From an uncultured Mollicutes bacterium (lineage in GTDB: Bacteria > Bacillota_I > Bacilli_A > RFN20 > CAG-288), in the NCBI GenBank assembly GCA_900539865.1, contig UQDS01000003.1:124001-188000 (forward strand): DNA of 64,000 bases, in the 5' to 3' direction. The notes under the pieces were generated by a model, which was given only the letters and a program-made list of their open reading frames with translations, did not search any database and was not told where the DNA came from. Within the stretch, counting starts at the first letter, position 1. Every line of letters starts with the position of its first letter. Positions 1-7,707 of the stretch are shown one piece after another. The translations under genes and the position numbers were made by a program.

Positions 1-297
1 GTTATCTGGAAGCATGACAATACGATGATAAAAAATATAATCTCCCGGTTCTGGCAACACTTTAACTCCGCTGTCTAACGCTTCTAAAGGAAATGGTACT
101 TGAACTTTTTTATCATAACTGCGAGGAAGTTCTTTACTCTTACTGATGGATAAATCCCACAATCCATGTAAAGATACAAAAGAATCGCGAACCATCTGCG
201 GACGAGGATACTCCGAAAGAGGTAATTCCTCATAGACGTTCATCTTTCCTGAAAAAAGATATCCCTGATTGATTCCATTTTGTTTAATTGCTCTCAT
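1..297 (-). CDS. Glycoside hydrolase family 2 protein (N-terminal part only, runs off the left edge)
   Basis: The first 99 residues of a minus-strand gene are present; the rest lies outside the window. The start is the ATG at 297, preceded by AGAAAGGAAAAG. The motif YPRPQMVRDSFVSLHGLWDL (about residues 31-50) is the typical beginning of GH2 enzymes, where the N-terminal jelly-roll sugar-binding domain starts with 'RPQ..R..W..L.G.W'. No signal peptide is seen, so a cytosolic beta-galactosidase or beta-glucuronidase-like enzyme is likely. Catalytic residues are in the missing part, so the substrate cannot be named. It lies directly downstream of a GPH-family sugar symporter on the same strand but beyond that gene's terminator. 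Confidence 0.8.
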   Translation of the reverse strand, partial: MRAIKQNGINQGYLFSGKMNVYEELPLSEYPRPQMVRDSFVSLHGLWDLSISKSKELPRSYDKKVQVPFPLEALDSGVKVLPEPGDYIFYHRIVMLPDN

Positions 298-379
298 AAC
301 TTTTCCTTTCTAGGCTTTGTTGCTATGCTTTTTTATTCTAGCAGTTTATCCGTCAAATGTGTCATCCTTAGCATGATAA

Positions 380-404
380 AAATGGCTATCAAACGATAGC
401 CATT
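380..404 (-). terminator. Rho-independent terminator of the GPH symporter gene
   Basis: Perfect 10-bp inverted repeat AATGGCTATC / GATAGCCATT with a 4-nt loop, followed on the minus strand by a short T run. It lies 11 bp past the symporter stop and separates it from the GH2 gene. Confidence 0.75.
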
Positions 405-414
405 CATTTATTTG

Positions 415-1923
415 TCATTCTTCTTTTTGTTCTAAATCTACCTTTTGAATTTCTTTTTCTTGCATCTTCGCAAGGATTTCTTGTTCGTAAGCTTCTTGCT
501 TCTTTTGATGTTCTATCGCCAACATCTCTTTATTGTGATTCCATTCTTTACCATGAAGAGGATAAAACCACATCGCGACAAAAGATAATACTAAGAGGAT
601 ACCTGTGATCAACATCCAACAAATAAAGAGACCATTTTTTGCACTATCCGGTTGACCGACCCAATCAGTGACACCATCGATTTTCTTATCCGGTTGGAAG
701 TTGAAAAAGCTTGTCATCATCCAGGGGAAGATCGCTTGTGCAATTGCACCAGCAGGTTTCGTGATCAAGGAGTTAATACCGGCATAAACACCTTCTCTGC
801 GCGCTCCGTTATCTAACTCATCCTTGTCCATGACATCGCCATTGACCATCGGAACCAAATATAGACCGCCGGAGAAACCGATACCGATTAAGAAAAAGCT
901 AAGGAGAAGAACATAGAAATACATTCCTAAGAAGGAAGAGAGAAGACAACCAGCTCCCATACAACCGACACAGATGAGGGTATTTACTCTTGTTCCTAAT
1001 TTATCACGCATGAATACAAAGAAGAGAATTCCAGCGACAGCGCCGACGATTAAAGCGCCATATAAGATCAATATAGAAGTGGATCCCATCCATCCGTTGA
1101 TTCCAGCCATGGCGTCGTTTGCCCACATACCTTGCACATAAGTAAGACCGATCATCAAAGCGTTTTGAGCAAAGATGACAGTCCAAGAGAGCACTTCAAA
1201 ATAGAGGAATGATTTATTTTTAATACACATCTTTAAACCTTCCCAGAAGCGGGGCTGTTTTTCCTCTACGACATAATCGTTTTCTTTATAAAAGAATGTA
1301 GAAACAAAGATGACAATACCACAAATGATGCCGGCTGCCGCCATAATCCAAGGGAAAACCGCAGATTGTTCTTCGATGAGTTTATCGAGATAAGAATTGA
1401 GAACCATAGGAGCACCAAAAGAGATTAATGAGAATCCAATGTTCCATAAAAATATTTTATTTCTAGCTTTATTCGTTACCGCCATTTCGTAAGGCATGAC
1501 ATAAATTGCTGATGCTATAGCTGTGTAGACAATATCGAATAAAAACAGTGCTAACAGCTCTTGGAAGAAAAGAAACCAATTGTTTCCTTGCATGCTAGGA
1601 AAACTGATCCATGTGAGAGCAAAGAAGAGTGCAATCAGCGGTGCACCATAACGAATCCACGGTCTTCTTCTTCCTAACTTCGAGTGTGTTCTATCCGCTA
1701 AGAAGCCGTAGATTGGGTCGTTGATGGCATTCCAAATACCAAAGAGAATCCAAGATACTGCGTTGAATTTCGGATCTAATCCCAAGTGATTGACAAAGAA
1801 ATAAGTAACTGCACTTCCTTCAGCAAAAGCGACAAGTAGTCCGGTAAAGGCATTCGCAGCTCCGAGCCATGCAGCCGATGATGTCTTTACCTTCTCCACA
1901 TATTGCGGTTTATCATACTCCAT
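415..1923 (-). CDS. GPH-family glycoside:cation symporter (MFS fold)
   Basis: A 502-residue membrane protein with about 12 hydrophobic segments. The N-terminal part (GIWNAINDPIYGFLADRT, then KLGRRRPWIRYGAP) carries the hallmark of the glycoside-pentoside-hexuronide:cation symporter family (MelB, XynP, YicJ type). The C-terminus is a charged cytoplasmic tail rich in Glu and Lys. It probably imports an oligosaccharide or glycoside coupled to Na+ or H+ in the cytoplasmic membrane. The start ATG at 1923 has AAGGAGAA upstream. It follows the alpha/beta hydrolase gene by 21 bp and is likely co-transcribed with it; the next gene downstream encodes a GH2 glycosidase, which fits uptake followed by hydrolysis. 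The exact sugar cannot be told from sequence. Confidence 0.9.
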   Translation of the reverse strand: MEYDKPQYVEKVKTSSAAWLGAANAFTGLLVAFAEGSAVTYFFVNHLGLDPKFNAVSWILFGIWNAINDPIYGFLADRTHSKLGRRRPWIRYGAPLIALFFALTWISFPSMQGNNWFLFFQELLALFLFDIVYTAIASAIYVMPYEMAVTNKARNKIFLWNIGFSLISFGAPMVLNSYLDKLIEEQSAVFPWIMAAAGIICGIVIFVSTFFYKENDYVVEEKQPRFWEGLKMCIKNKSFLYFEVLSWTVIFAQNALMIGLTYVQGMWANDAMAGINGWMGSTSILILYGALIVGAVAGILFFVFMRDKLGTRVNTLICVGCMGAGCLLSSFLGMYFYVLLLSFFLIGIGFSGGLYLVPMVNGDVMDKDELDNGARREGVYAGINSLITKPAGAIAQAIFPWMMTSFFNFQPDKKIDGVTDWVGQPDSAKNGLFICWMLITGILLVLSFVAMWFYPLHGKEWNHNKEMLAIEHQKKQEAYEQEILAKMQEKEIQKVDLEQKEE

Positions 1924-1944
1924 AAAAATTCTCCTTTTCTTGCA

Positions 1945-2865
1945 TTATATCTGCGCGATTTTTCTTAAAAAACTCTTCACAACTTCTTCGTATTTCTGCG
2001 GGTGTTTTTCTAAAGATTTTGCATGTCGTGCTCCCTCAAAGAAATGCAATTCTTTATAACCTTTTTCTTTGGCATCATAGAGATGCTGACATTGAATAAA
2101 CGGAACAAAATCATCTTCATGACCTGTCGTTAATAAAAGTGGAATATCACTCTCTTTCACATATTTTTCAGGATTGACATCATCGATGTGATAGCCGTGT
2201 TTTCGTTTGATGATATGATCGATAGGTTTGAGTAAAAACTGAGGCATGTACATTGTTTTTAACTTATATGAGAACAATTCTCTTAAAGAAGAGTAGGGAC
2301 AATCCGCATGGACAAACTCTAGCGGATCATGATATTTAAGAACTTGTAAGACAGTAGCTCCTCCCATGCTTTCCCCCATGATTCCAAGTTGAATATCTGC
2401 GCCGTATTTCTCGTAGATAAAGCGGATAATACAATGAAGGTCTTCTGCTTCTTTATATCCCATTGTCACATCATTGTGAATGTTTTCTCCATGGCTTCTC
2501 TCATCGTAAAGAACAATGCTATAACCAAGTCTTTGATAAATCTGCGCATACTTGAGTTGTCCTTCTCTTGTCCATGTATAGCCGTGAGCGAAAATGACAA
2601 ATTTTTTTAAGTTATTTCTAGTGATATCTCCGTGAATAATATATCCGTCCGGCATTTGGAATTCGACCTTAATTCTCTCCATCTGATCCACATCAGGAAG
2701 CAGTCCTTTCTTTTTATCTACGGACAGTGCTGTCTCATTGTCATAGCGGCGTGGATAAGACAAATAATGAACCAAAATATAAGGAAGAATAAAGTAAAGA
2801 AGCAAAATAAAAAGGCTCAAAGATAAAATGACCAAAAGCAAAATATAATACCAAGCCATATCCAC
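1945..2865 (-). CDS. Membrane-anchored alpha/beta hydrolase
   Basis: 306 residues. Residues 5-35 form one strongly hydrophobic N-terminal segment (signal anchor). The rest is a serine hydrolase fold: oxyanion region FAHGYTWTREGQ (about 92-103), nucleophile elbow GESMGG with Ser166, candidate acid Asp251/252 in GHEDDFVP, and catalytic His281 in GARHAKS. This resembles the B. subtilis YqkD-type 'alpha/beta hydrolase with N-terminal anchor' group. Substrate is unknown; an esterase or peptidase-like role at the membrane is possible. The start has AAAGGAGTGG upstream. First gene of an apparent operon with the GPH symporter. Confidence 0.85.
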   Translation of the reverse strand: MDMAWYYILLLVILSLSLFILLLYFILPYILVHYLSYPRRYDNETALSVDKKKGLLPDVDQMERIKVEFQMPDGYIIHGDITRNNLKKFVIFAHGYTWTREGQLKYAQIYQRLGYSIVLYDERSHGENIHNDVTMGYKEAEDLHCIIRFIYEKYGADIQLGIMGESMGGATVLQVLKYHDPLEFVHADCPYSSLRELFSYKLKTMYMPQFLLKPIDHIIKRKHGYHIDDVNPEKYVKESDIPLLLTTGHEDDFVPFIQCQHLYDAKEKGYKELHFFEGARHAKSLEKHPQKYEEVVKSFLRKIAQI

Positions 2866-2901
2866 TCCTTTACAAACTCATTTTAAACAAAAGCTTCTTT
2901 C

Positions 2902-2930
2902 ATTTTAAATCGCAATTCTACTGATAGCAA
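2902..2930 (-). promoter_or_regulatory. Sigma-A-type promoter of the hydrolase-symporter operon
   Basis: On the minus strand TTGCTA, 17 bp, TAAAAT; located 37-65 bp upstream of the hydrolase start. Confidence 0.5.
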
Positions 2931-2942
2931 TCATTTATAAAT

Positions 2943-3018
2943 AAAAAAACAGTCCGGTGGAAGTTTCCCTAAGAGTTCAACCTCTTAATCAGGGAAAACT
3001 ACCGACACGGACTGTTTT
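2943..3018 (-). terminator. Long hairpin terminator of dnaN
   Basis: An interrupted hairpin of about 75 nt on the minus strand: outer stem AAAACAGTCCG / CGGACTGTTTT, inner stems including TTTCCCT / AGGGAAA and TAAGAG / CTCTTA, then a run of seven T. It begins about 12 bp after the dnaN stop. It is much longer than the other terminators in the window. Confidence 0.8.
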
Positions 3019-3030
3019 AAATCGATTATT

Positions 3031-4185
3031 TTAATAGCTCGACATTCTGATTGGAGTGATGATTTGATGGTTTTCAGGATCATCATTTTTCGCCATGAAC
3101 ATCTTTGTCGGCGAAGTGAAAACAAGTGTGAATTTATCAGACTTTAAAGCTTTGACAGCAGCTGTGACAAAATCGATATTAAAGGCGATTTCAAAAATGC
3201 TTGCTCCTTCCGGAAGAGTAGCTACTGCTTCTTTCAACTTTTCTTGAGAATTACCATAGTTTGTACTTCTAGCAGAGAGTGTGACAGTACCATCGCTGGT
3301 CAAAGAAAGTTTTACTTGCGAATTCTTATCTTCCGCAGAAGAAATAATTTTAACGCGCTCTGCCGCTTTCAAAAACTCTTCGGTTGTCATCGATACGCTG
3401 TAGGGGAATGCAGGCGGAATCAAACGGTCGATAGAAGGGAAGTCACCATGTAAAAGACGAGTGGAAATCATGACAGAGTCAGAGACAAAGAGCGCTCTTT
3501 GTTCATCTAAATAGATGGTGCATTCTCCCGTTTCTGAAATACGAGTGACCATATCAAGAGACTTAACAGGACAAGTGAAAACAAAGTTTACATCCTGACT
3601 CGGTTCCGGAAGTGCTAATGAAGCCATGCGGAAGGAATCAGTTGCTAAGAAGACTAATTTACCGCCGATTGCGCGTACATTGATGCCTTGATAAAGTTCC
3701 TTCGGTCCTTTGATAGCAACAGCATAAGAAGTGGTGTCAAAGAGAATTTTGATATCTTTTAAAGGAACTTTGAAACCCTGTGTATCTTCCGGGATGTTAA
3801 GATTGACATCCGGATATTCTTCGCCTGCCTTTGTAACAAGATTGAAATCAGAAATTTCATCCGAAATATTTAAAAGACCGGTATCCACCATTTCAAGAGT
3901 GACAATTTCACCGCCCAACTTACTGATCATATCTAAAAGTAAACGTGCCGGTGTCTGAATAAAGCCAGGTTCGATAGAGAAAATGATATCATTTCCCTTT
4001 TCATCTTTCATGTTTTGGGTGACTTTAGTCGAGATAGAACCATCCGAAGCGATAACGCTGACGAAATCTACTCCTACTTCAATAAGATAGTTCATGTATT
4101 GACTTTCTGCAGTCTTAGCGGGAATCGCTTGAGATGCGAAAGTGAGAAGTTTTAAAAAGTCTACTCTTTTGATGGTAAGTTTCAT
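3031..4185 (-). CDS. dnaN: DNA polymerase III subunit beta (sliding clamp)
   Basis: 384 residues, the usual length for a bacterial beta clamp. The N-terminus MKLTIKR, the internal TGVDF/SDGSIST-like strand and the C-terminal ITPIRMSSY (family: 'PMR' near the end) match the family. It forms the ring that tethers DNA polymerase III to DNA. Start ATG at 4185 with AAAGGAG upstream. It lies downstream of dnaA, but a terminator and a 470-bp AT-rich gap lie between them, so it probably has its own promoter in the origin region. Confidence 0.97.
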   Translation of the reverse strand: MKLTIKRVDFLKLLTFASQAIPAKTAESQYMNYLIEVGVDFVSVIASDGSISTKVTQNMKDEKGNDIIFSIEPGFIQTPARLLLDMISKLGGEIVTLEMVDTGLLNISDEISDFNLVTKAGEEYPDVNLNIPEDTQGFKVPLKDIKILFDTTSYAVAIKGPKELYQGINVRAIGGKLVFLATDSFRMASLALPEPSQDVNFVFTCPVKSLDMVTRISETGECTIYLDEQRALFVSDSVMISTRLLHGDFPSIDRLIPPAFPYSVSMTTEEFLKAAERVKIISSAEDKNSQVKLSLTSDGTVTLSARSTNYGNSQEKLKEAVATLPEGASIFEIAFNIDFVTAAVKALKSDKFTLVFTSPTKMFMAKNDDPENHQIITPIRMSSY

Positions 4186-4633
4186 AAGGGAATACTCCTT
4201 TTCTCTTGCAAATATATCGATTTGAAAAAATATATTTTGCTAAATTAATATATATTTATATATATATTATTATACCACTTTTATACAGAATAATAAAGCG
4301 ATATCCGCAGTGTTTCCTAGATTGTTATAGCAAAAAAAAAATGTTTTTTTATAAAAATTTTTTATTAATTTTTTATTAATAATAATTTAACATATTATTC
4401 TTATTATTATAGGCCGGTGGAGATGTGGATAAGTTGCTGTTTTTTATATTTTTTTTAAAATATTTTTTTGCTTAAAACACCTATATTGTCGGCAAATATG
4501 AGAAAATAAATCCAGTTATTATTTTTATTATATTTTGATGATTTAAGGTGGGTTAATAGTGGTGTTACTGGGATAACTTTTTTCTTTTGTGGATAACTTT
4601 TTCAATTGTTTTCAAACATTTAAAATTGAGAAA
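4186..4633. other. oriC part 2: dnaA-dnaN intergenic unwinding region with DnaA boxes
   Basis: No gene is present in this gap. It is extremely AT-rich (especially 4325-4410). Perfect DnaA boxes TGTGGATAA (complement TTATCCACA) occur at 4424-4432 and 4588-4596. Read on the minus strand, the box at 4432-4424 is followed by a GC-rich patch (CTCCACCGGCC) and then by TA-TAA-TAA-TAA-GAA-TAA triplets (about 4411-4391), and then by long A/T tracts. This is the order described for the B. subtilis basal unwinding system: DnaA box, GC-rich linker, DnaA-trio, unwinding element. The call as DUE is inference from this layout. Confidence 0.75.
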
Positions 4634-4658
4634 TAAAAAAAGGAACCGAAGTTCCTTT
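4634..4658 (-). terminator. Terminator of dnaA, overlapping its stop codon
   Basis: Minus strand AAAGGAAC - TTCG - GTTCCTTT followed by a T run; an 8-bp stem with a C(UUCG)G tetraloop. It would separate dnaA and dnaN transcription and leave the unwinding region largely untranscribed from dnaA. Confidence 0.85.
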
Positions 4659-6021
4659 AATTATTGTCTTTTATCATCTCTTCTAAGTGTTGAATAACTG
4701 ATTTTAAGCTGTCATTGGTCGTTAACGAATTCTGGATTTTTTGAACGTTAGCCATAACGGTCGTATGGTCTTTTCCAAAGTATTTTCCAATACCTTGATA
4801 GGTCATCTGAAGCAAGTCACGAGCAAGGTACATAGCGATCTGTCTAGCCAATGCGATTTGACCGATGCGCGATTTGCTTTTGAGTTGATTTTCTGTCAAA
4901 GAATAGTAAGATGCGACAACAGAAATAATTTTATCGATAGAAAGCGTACCATCGTTGATTTTCTTTTGTTCATCGACATGGAATACATTCTTACAAAAGT
5001 TCATATCGATGACAGGACCGTGGGACGTTGTTGTAATAGCGAAGAGAAGGTTGGTAAATGCGCCTTCTAATTCACGGACGTTTTTACAATAATTTTCAGC
5101 GAGATAATCTAAGACTTTAGGATCGAACATACTTTCTTCCAAGCCTTGAATTTTTATTTTCATCTTGAGAATATTGACCAAAGTATCTTTGTTTGGATTA
5201 GAGATATTGATGGTTAGACCACCGCTGAAACGAGAGATGAGACGGTCAGGAAGATCTTTAAGTTCGCTAGGAGAACGGTCAGAAGTAAGAATGATTTGTC
5301 TATTGTGAGAAACTAAGAAATTGAAGACATTGAAGAACATTGTCTGCGTATCGGTTTTACCGGCAAGAAATTGAATATCGTCGACTAAAAGCATGTCGAC
5401 AGTAGTGAAGAAGTCACGTAATTCTTCGGCTTTTCTACCTTTGATATATTTCACATATTCGTTTAAAAAATCATCGGATGTAATATAAAGAACTTTCGCA
5501 TCAGGATGTTTGGTTTGATATTCGTTACCAATCGCTTGAATCAAGTGGGTTTTACCTAAACCAGATTTAGAATATAAGAAGATAGGATTGCTTTTCGCAG
5601 GTGTAGCAACAGCATATAAACCGGCGGTGTAGGCTGTTTTATTGTAGGGACCGACAACAAAGGAATCAAAGGTGTATTGCGGTTGCAACGAGGAGTTTTT
5701 AAAGAATGTATCTGTGGCCTGTTGCAAGGCTTCTTTGCGTTTCATGAAGGTCTTACGATCTAAGATTTCTACTTGTATAGGAGTTTCTAAAACGCGGCTG
5801 AGATAATCTTGAATATTGGTCAACAAGGAGCTTTTAATGATGGTGGCATTTGTTTCATTATCAGTGATGAAAGTAGCTTTGTTATCCTGCAAAGATTTCA
5901 ATTCAAAAGAGCCATCAGAAAAGATGACATCAAAGAGTTTGCTATCGATACTTTTACGAAGTTCTTCTGCTAAATTTTCAGATATTTCATTGAGTTGACG
6001 TTCTTTGTTTGTTTCGTACAT
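4657..6021 (-). CDS. dnaA: Chromosomal replication initiator protein DnaA
   Basis: 454 residues. The domain I/II region is residues 1-115. The AAA+ core has a Walker A loop SKSGLGKTH (151-159; most DnaA have GGVGLGKTH, so the first residues differ) and Walker B LLVDDIQFL (211-219). The C-terminal domain IV contains the DNA-binding helix-turn-helix and signature ending IGKYFGKDHTTVM. It binds the TTATCCACA boxes that flank this gene and opens the origin. Start ATG at 6021 with AAGGAG upstream. DnaA boxes begin about 80 bp upstream of the start, just upstream of its predicted promoter, so autoregulation is likely. The usual neighbour rpmH is not adjacent; it lies 45 kb away. Confidence 0.98.
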   Translation of the reverse strand: MYETNKERQLNEISENLAEELRKSIDSKLFDVIFSDGSFELKSLQDNKATFITDNETNATIIKSSLLTNIQDYLSRVLETPIQVEILDRKTFMKRKEALQQATDTFFKNSSLQPQYTFDSFVVGPYNKTAYTAGLYAVATPAKSNPIFLYSKSGLGKTHLIQAIGNEYQTKHPDAKVLYITSDDFLNEYVKYIKGRKAEELRDFFTTVDMLLVDDIQFLAGKTDTQTMFFNVFNFLVSHNRQIILTSDRSPSELKDLPDRLISRFSGGLTINISNPNKDTLVNILKMKIKIQGLEESMFDPKVLDYLAENYCKNVRELEGAFTNLLFAITTTSHGPVIDMNFCKNVFHVDEQKKINDGTLSIDKIISVVASYYSLTENQLKSKSRIGQIALARQIAMYLARDLLQMTYQGIGKYFGKDHTTVMANVQKIQNSLTTNDSLKSVIQHLEEMIKDNN

Positions 6022-6047
6022 AAGAAAGCTCCTTAATAAGCGTATAG

Positions 6048-6075
6048 ATTATAGATTATTTCACCTGAATTTCAA
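6048..6075 (-). promoter_or_regulatory. Predicted dnaA promoter
   Basis: Minus strand TTGAAA, 16 bp, TATAAT, about 27 bp before the dnaA start. The nearest perfect DnaA box (6099-6107) sits about 24 bp upstream of the -35. Confidence 0.65.
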
Positions 6076-6098
6076 AGATAAAAAACGACATATAAAAG

Positions 6099-6381
6099 TT
6101 ATCCACAAAAAAAGAGAGAAAGAAATAGACATTATCATATCCCCTTGAAAAAAGTTATCCACCAAGATTTTACGGGTAAAAAATGTGGATAGGTATGATG
6201 TGGATAACTCAAAATGTGGATAAGTGGATAACTTTTGGTGGATAAGTATTTTATCCACAGGTTAATTTATCGATGATTTAGGAAAAATTTTGACTTATCC
6301 ACCACATTTATTTAGGCTTATCCACCAGCGGTGAATTACGTTGTTTTCGGTGGATAAGTCTGTGTATAAGTATGTGGATAA
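6099..6381. other. oriC part 1: DnaA-box array upstream of dnaA
   Basis: Perfect TTATCCACA boxes (either strand) lie at 6099-6107, 6199-6207, 6215-6223, 6251-6259 and 6373-6381. One-mismatch boxes lie at 6155-6163, 6184-6192, 6223-6231, 6237-6245, 6295-6303, 6318-6326, 6349-6357 and 6361-6369. That is about 13 boxes in 283 bp. Most of the near-matches are TTATCCACC / GGTGGATAA, a consistent variant. The remainder of the dnaA-popT gap (6382-6570) is AT-rich and holds no gene. Confidence 0.93.
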
Positions 6382-6576
6382 CATAAAATGAAATGAATTG
6401 TTAAAAATAATTCTCCACCTGATTATTCACTTTTAATTTTAAACATTACTTCCATTTTATTTACAAACTTTATCAGTTTAAAATTATTTGTGGAAAACTT
6501 TGTCAAAACAGCAAAAATGCCCAATTGAATGCCGGCGTTTAAAATGAATCTCAATGATATAAAATAGAAACTATAT

Positions 6577-6585
6577 TGTTATAAT
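6577..6585 (+). promoter_or_regulatory. Extended -10 promoter of the DUF368 gene
   Basis: TGTTATAAT, an extended -10 element, 29 bp before the start codon; no good -35 is visible. Confidence 0.55.
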
Positions 6586-6614
6586 AGTAGACAGATAAAA
6601 GGAGATGAATTCCC

Positions 6615-7652
6615 ATGGCTCAGAATGAAATGAATCAGACTGAGGAAATACGTTTGAATACGCCTGAGGAAATCGTGTTGAATTCCCAATTTAAAGATGG
6701 CTTTTTTAAGCGTATGCTCTTCGGCTTTCTCTATGGTTTAGCAATTATTATTCCAGGTATTTCCGGCGCAGCAGTTTCCATCATATTCAAGCTCTATGAT
6801 GAATTGATTTATGCCGTTTCTAACTTATTTAAACGTTTTAAAAAATGTTTTTTATTTTTGCTTCCAATTGTCTTAGGCCTACTGGTTGGTTTATTACTTG
6901 GCTTATTGGCAGTACAGAAACTGCTTGAGCTTCTTCCCGTCTCGATTGTCTTCCTTTTTGCCGGCTTGATGATCGGATCATTCCCCGCAGTAAGACGCGA
7001 GATTAAAGGCAATAAAAAAGATGTGAAAAACAGTTCGTTCTTCCTTCTTGGCACCTTGTTACCTCTTATCTTTTTAGCCGTAACAGTCGGTTTGAACTTC
7101 AAAGATTTAGCGACACAGGCACAAGGTGATTTCAACGACACTGGCATCGCTGAAAACTTCTTTAAAGATTTCCCTATCTATCTTTATTTTCTTGCCATTC
7201 CAATCGGTATGATTGTCGGCCTTACACAAGTTGTCCCTGGTTTATCCGCTTCCGCTTTCTTAATGATGGTCGGTTGGTTCAATCCGTTGATGGATTCCTT
7301 ACACCGTGATTATCTTTTCCAAAATCCGAAGATCTTTATTGTCATCGCTATTCTCATTGTCAGTTTCCTTGTCGGTTTCTTCCTCACTTCTAAATTGATT
7401 GCTTATTGTACGAAGAAAAATCGCGTTTTGTCTTATCAATTTATTGTCGGCCTTTCTTTAGGCTCTATTTTCTCAATGTTTGCAAATCCGGAAGTGATGA
7501 CAATTTACTTGGGTTGGTATTATAAAGGAATTGTCGGAACAATCGGTATTGTGGATGTCAGCTTAGCAGCGCCACTGATGATTCTTGGTATCGGCTTAGC
7601 TTATTGGCTTGTCCGTTACGAAATGAAGAAAACAGAAAGCATAGAAAAATAG
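6615..7652 (+). CDS. popT: DUF368 membrane protein, PopT-type polyprenyl-phosphate translocase
   Basis: 345 residues with about 8-9 hydrophobic segments. The stretch LYGLAIIIPGISGAAVSIIF (about residues 39-58) and the repeat-like second motif VGLTQVVPGLSASAFLMMVG (about 202-221) are the paired 'PG.S' motifs of DUF368. Members of this family have been shown to recycle undecaprenyl phosphate across the membrane for cell-wall synthesis; assignment here rests on those motifs. Start ATG at 6615 has AAAAGGAG upstream. It is the first gene rightward of oriC and is monocistronic, with its own promoter and terminator. Confidence 0.85.
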   Translation: MAQNEMNQTEEIRLNTPEEIVLNSQFKDGFFKRMLFGFLYGLAIIIPGISGAAVSIIFKLYDELIYAVSNLFKRFKKCFLFLLPIVLGLLVGLLLGLLAVQKLLELLPVSIVFLFAGLMIGSFPAVRREIKGNKKDVKNSSFFLLGTLLPLIFLAVTVGLNFKDLATQAQGDFNDTGIAENFFKDFPIYLYFLAIPIGMIVGLTQVVPGLSASAFLMMVGWFNPLMDSLHRDYLFQNPKIFIVIAILIVSFLVGFFLTSKLIAYCTKKNRVLSYQFIVGLSLGSIFSMFANPEVMTIYLGWYYKGIVGTIGIVDVSLAAPLMILGIGLAYWLVRYEMKKTESIEK

Positions 7653-7675
7653 CCCACACGGGCTATTTTCTTTTT
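7646..7675 (+). terminator. Terminator of the DUF368 gene
   Basis: AAAATAGCCC - ACAC - GGGCTATTTT, then CTTTTT; it overlaps the stop codon. Confidence 0.85.
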
Positions 7676-7701
7676 CCACACAATTTTATTTCAATTATAA
7701 T
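7673..7701 (+). promoter_or_regulatory. Promoter placed for a leaderless ABC transporter mRNA
   Basis: TATAAT at 7696-7701 ends only 6 nt before the ATG at 7708, and there is no Shine-Dalgarno. A weak -35 (TTTCCA, 7673-7678) lies 17 bp upstream. Transcription would start at or near the A of the ATG. Confidence 0.5.
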
Positions 7702-7707
7702 ATTTGT

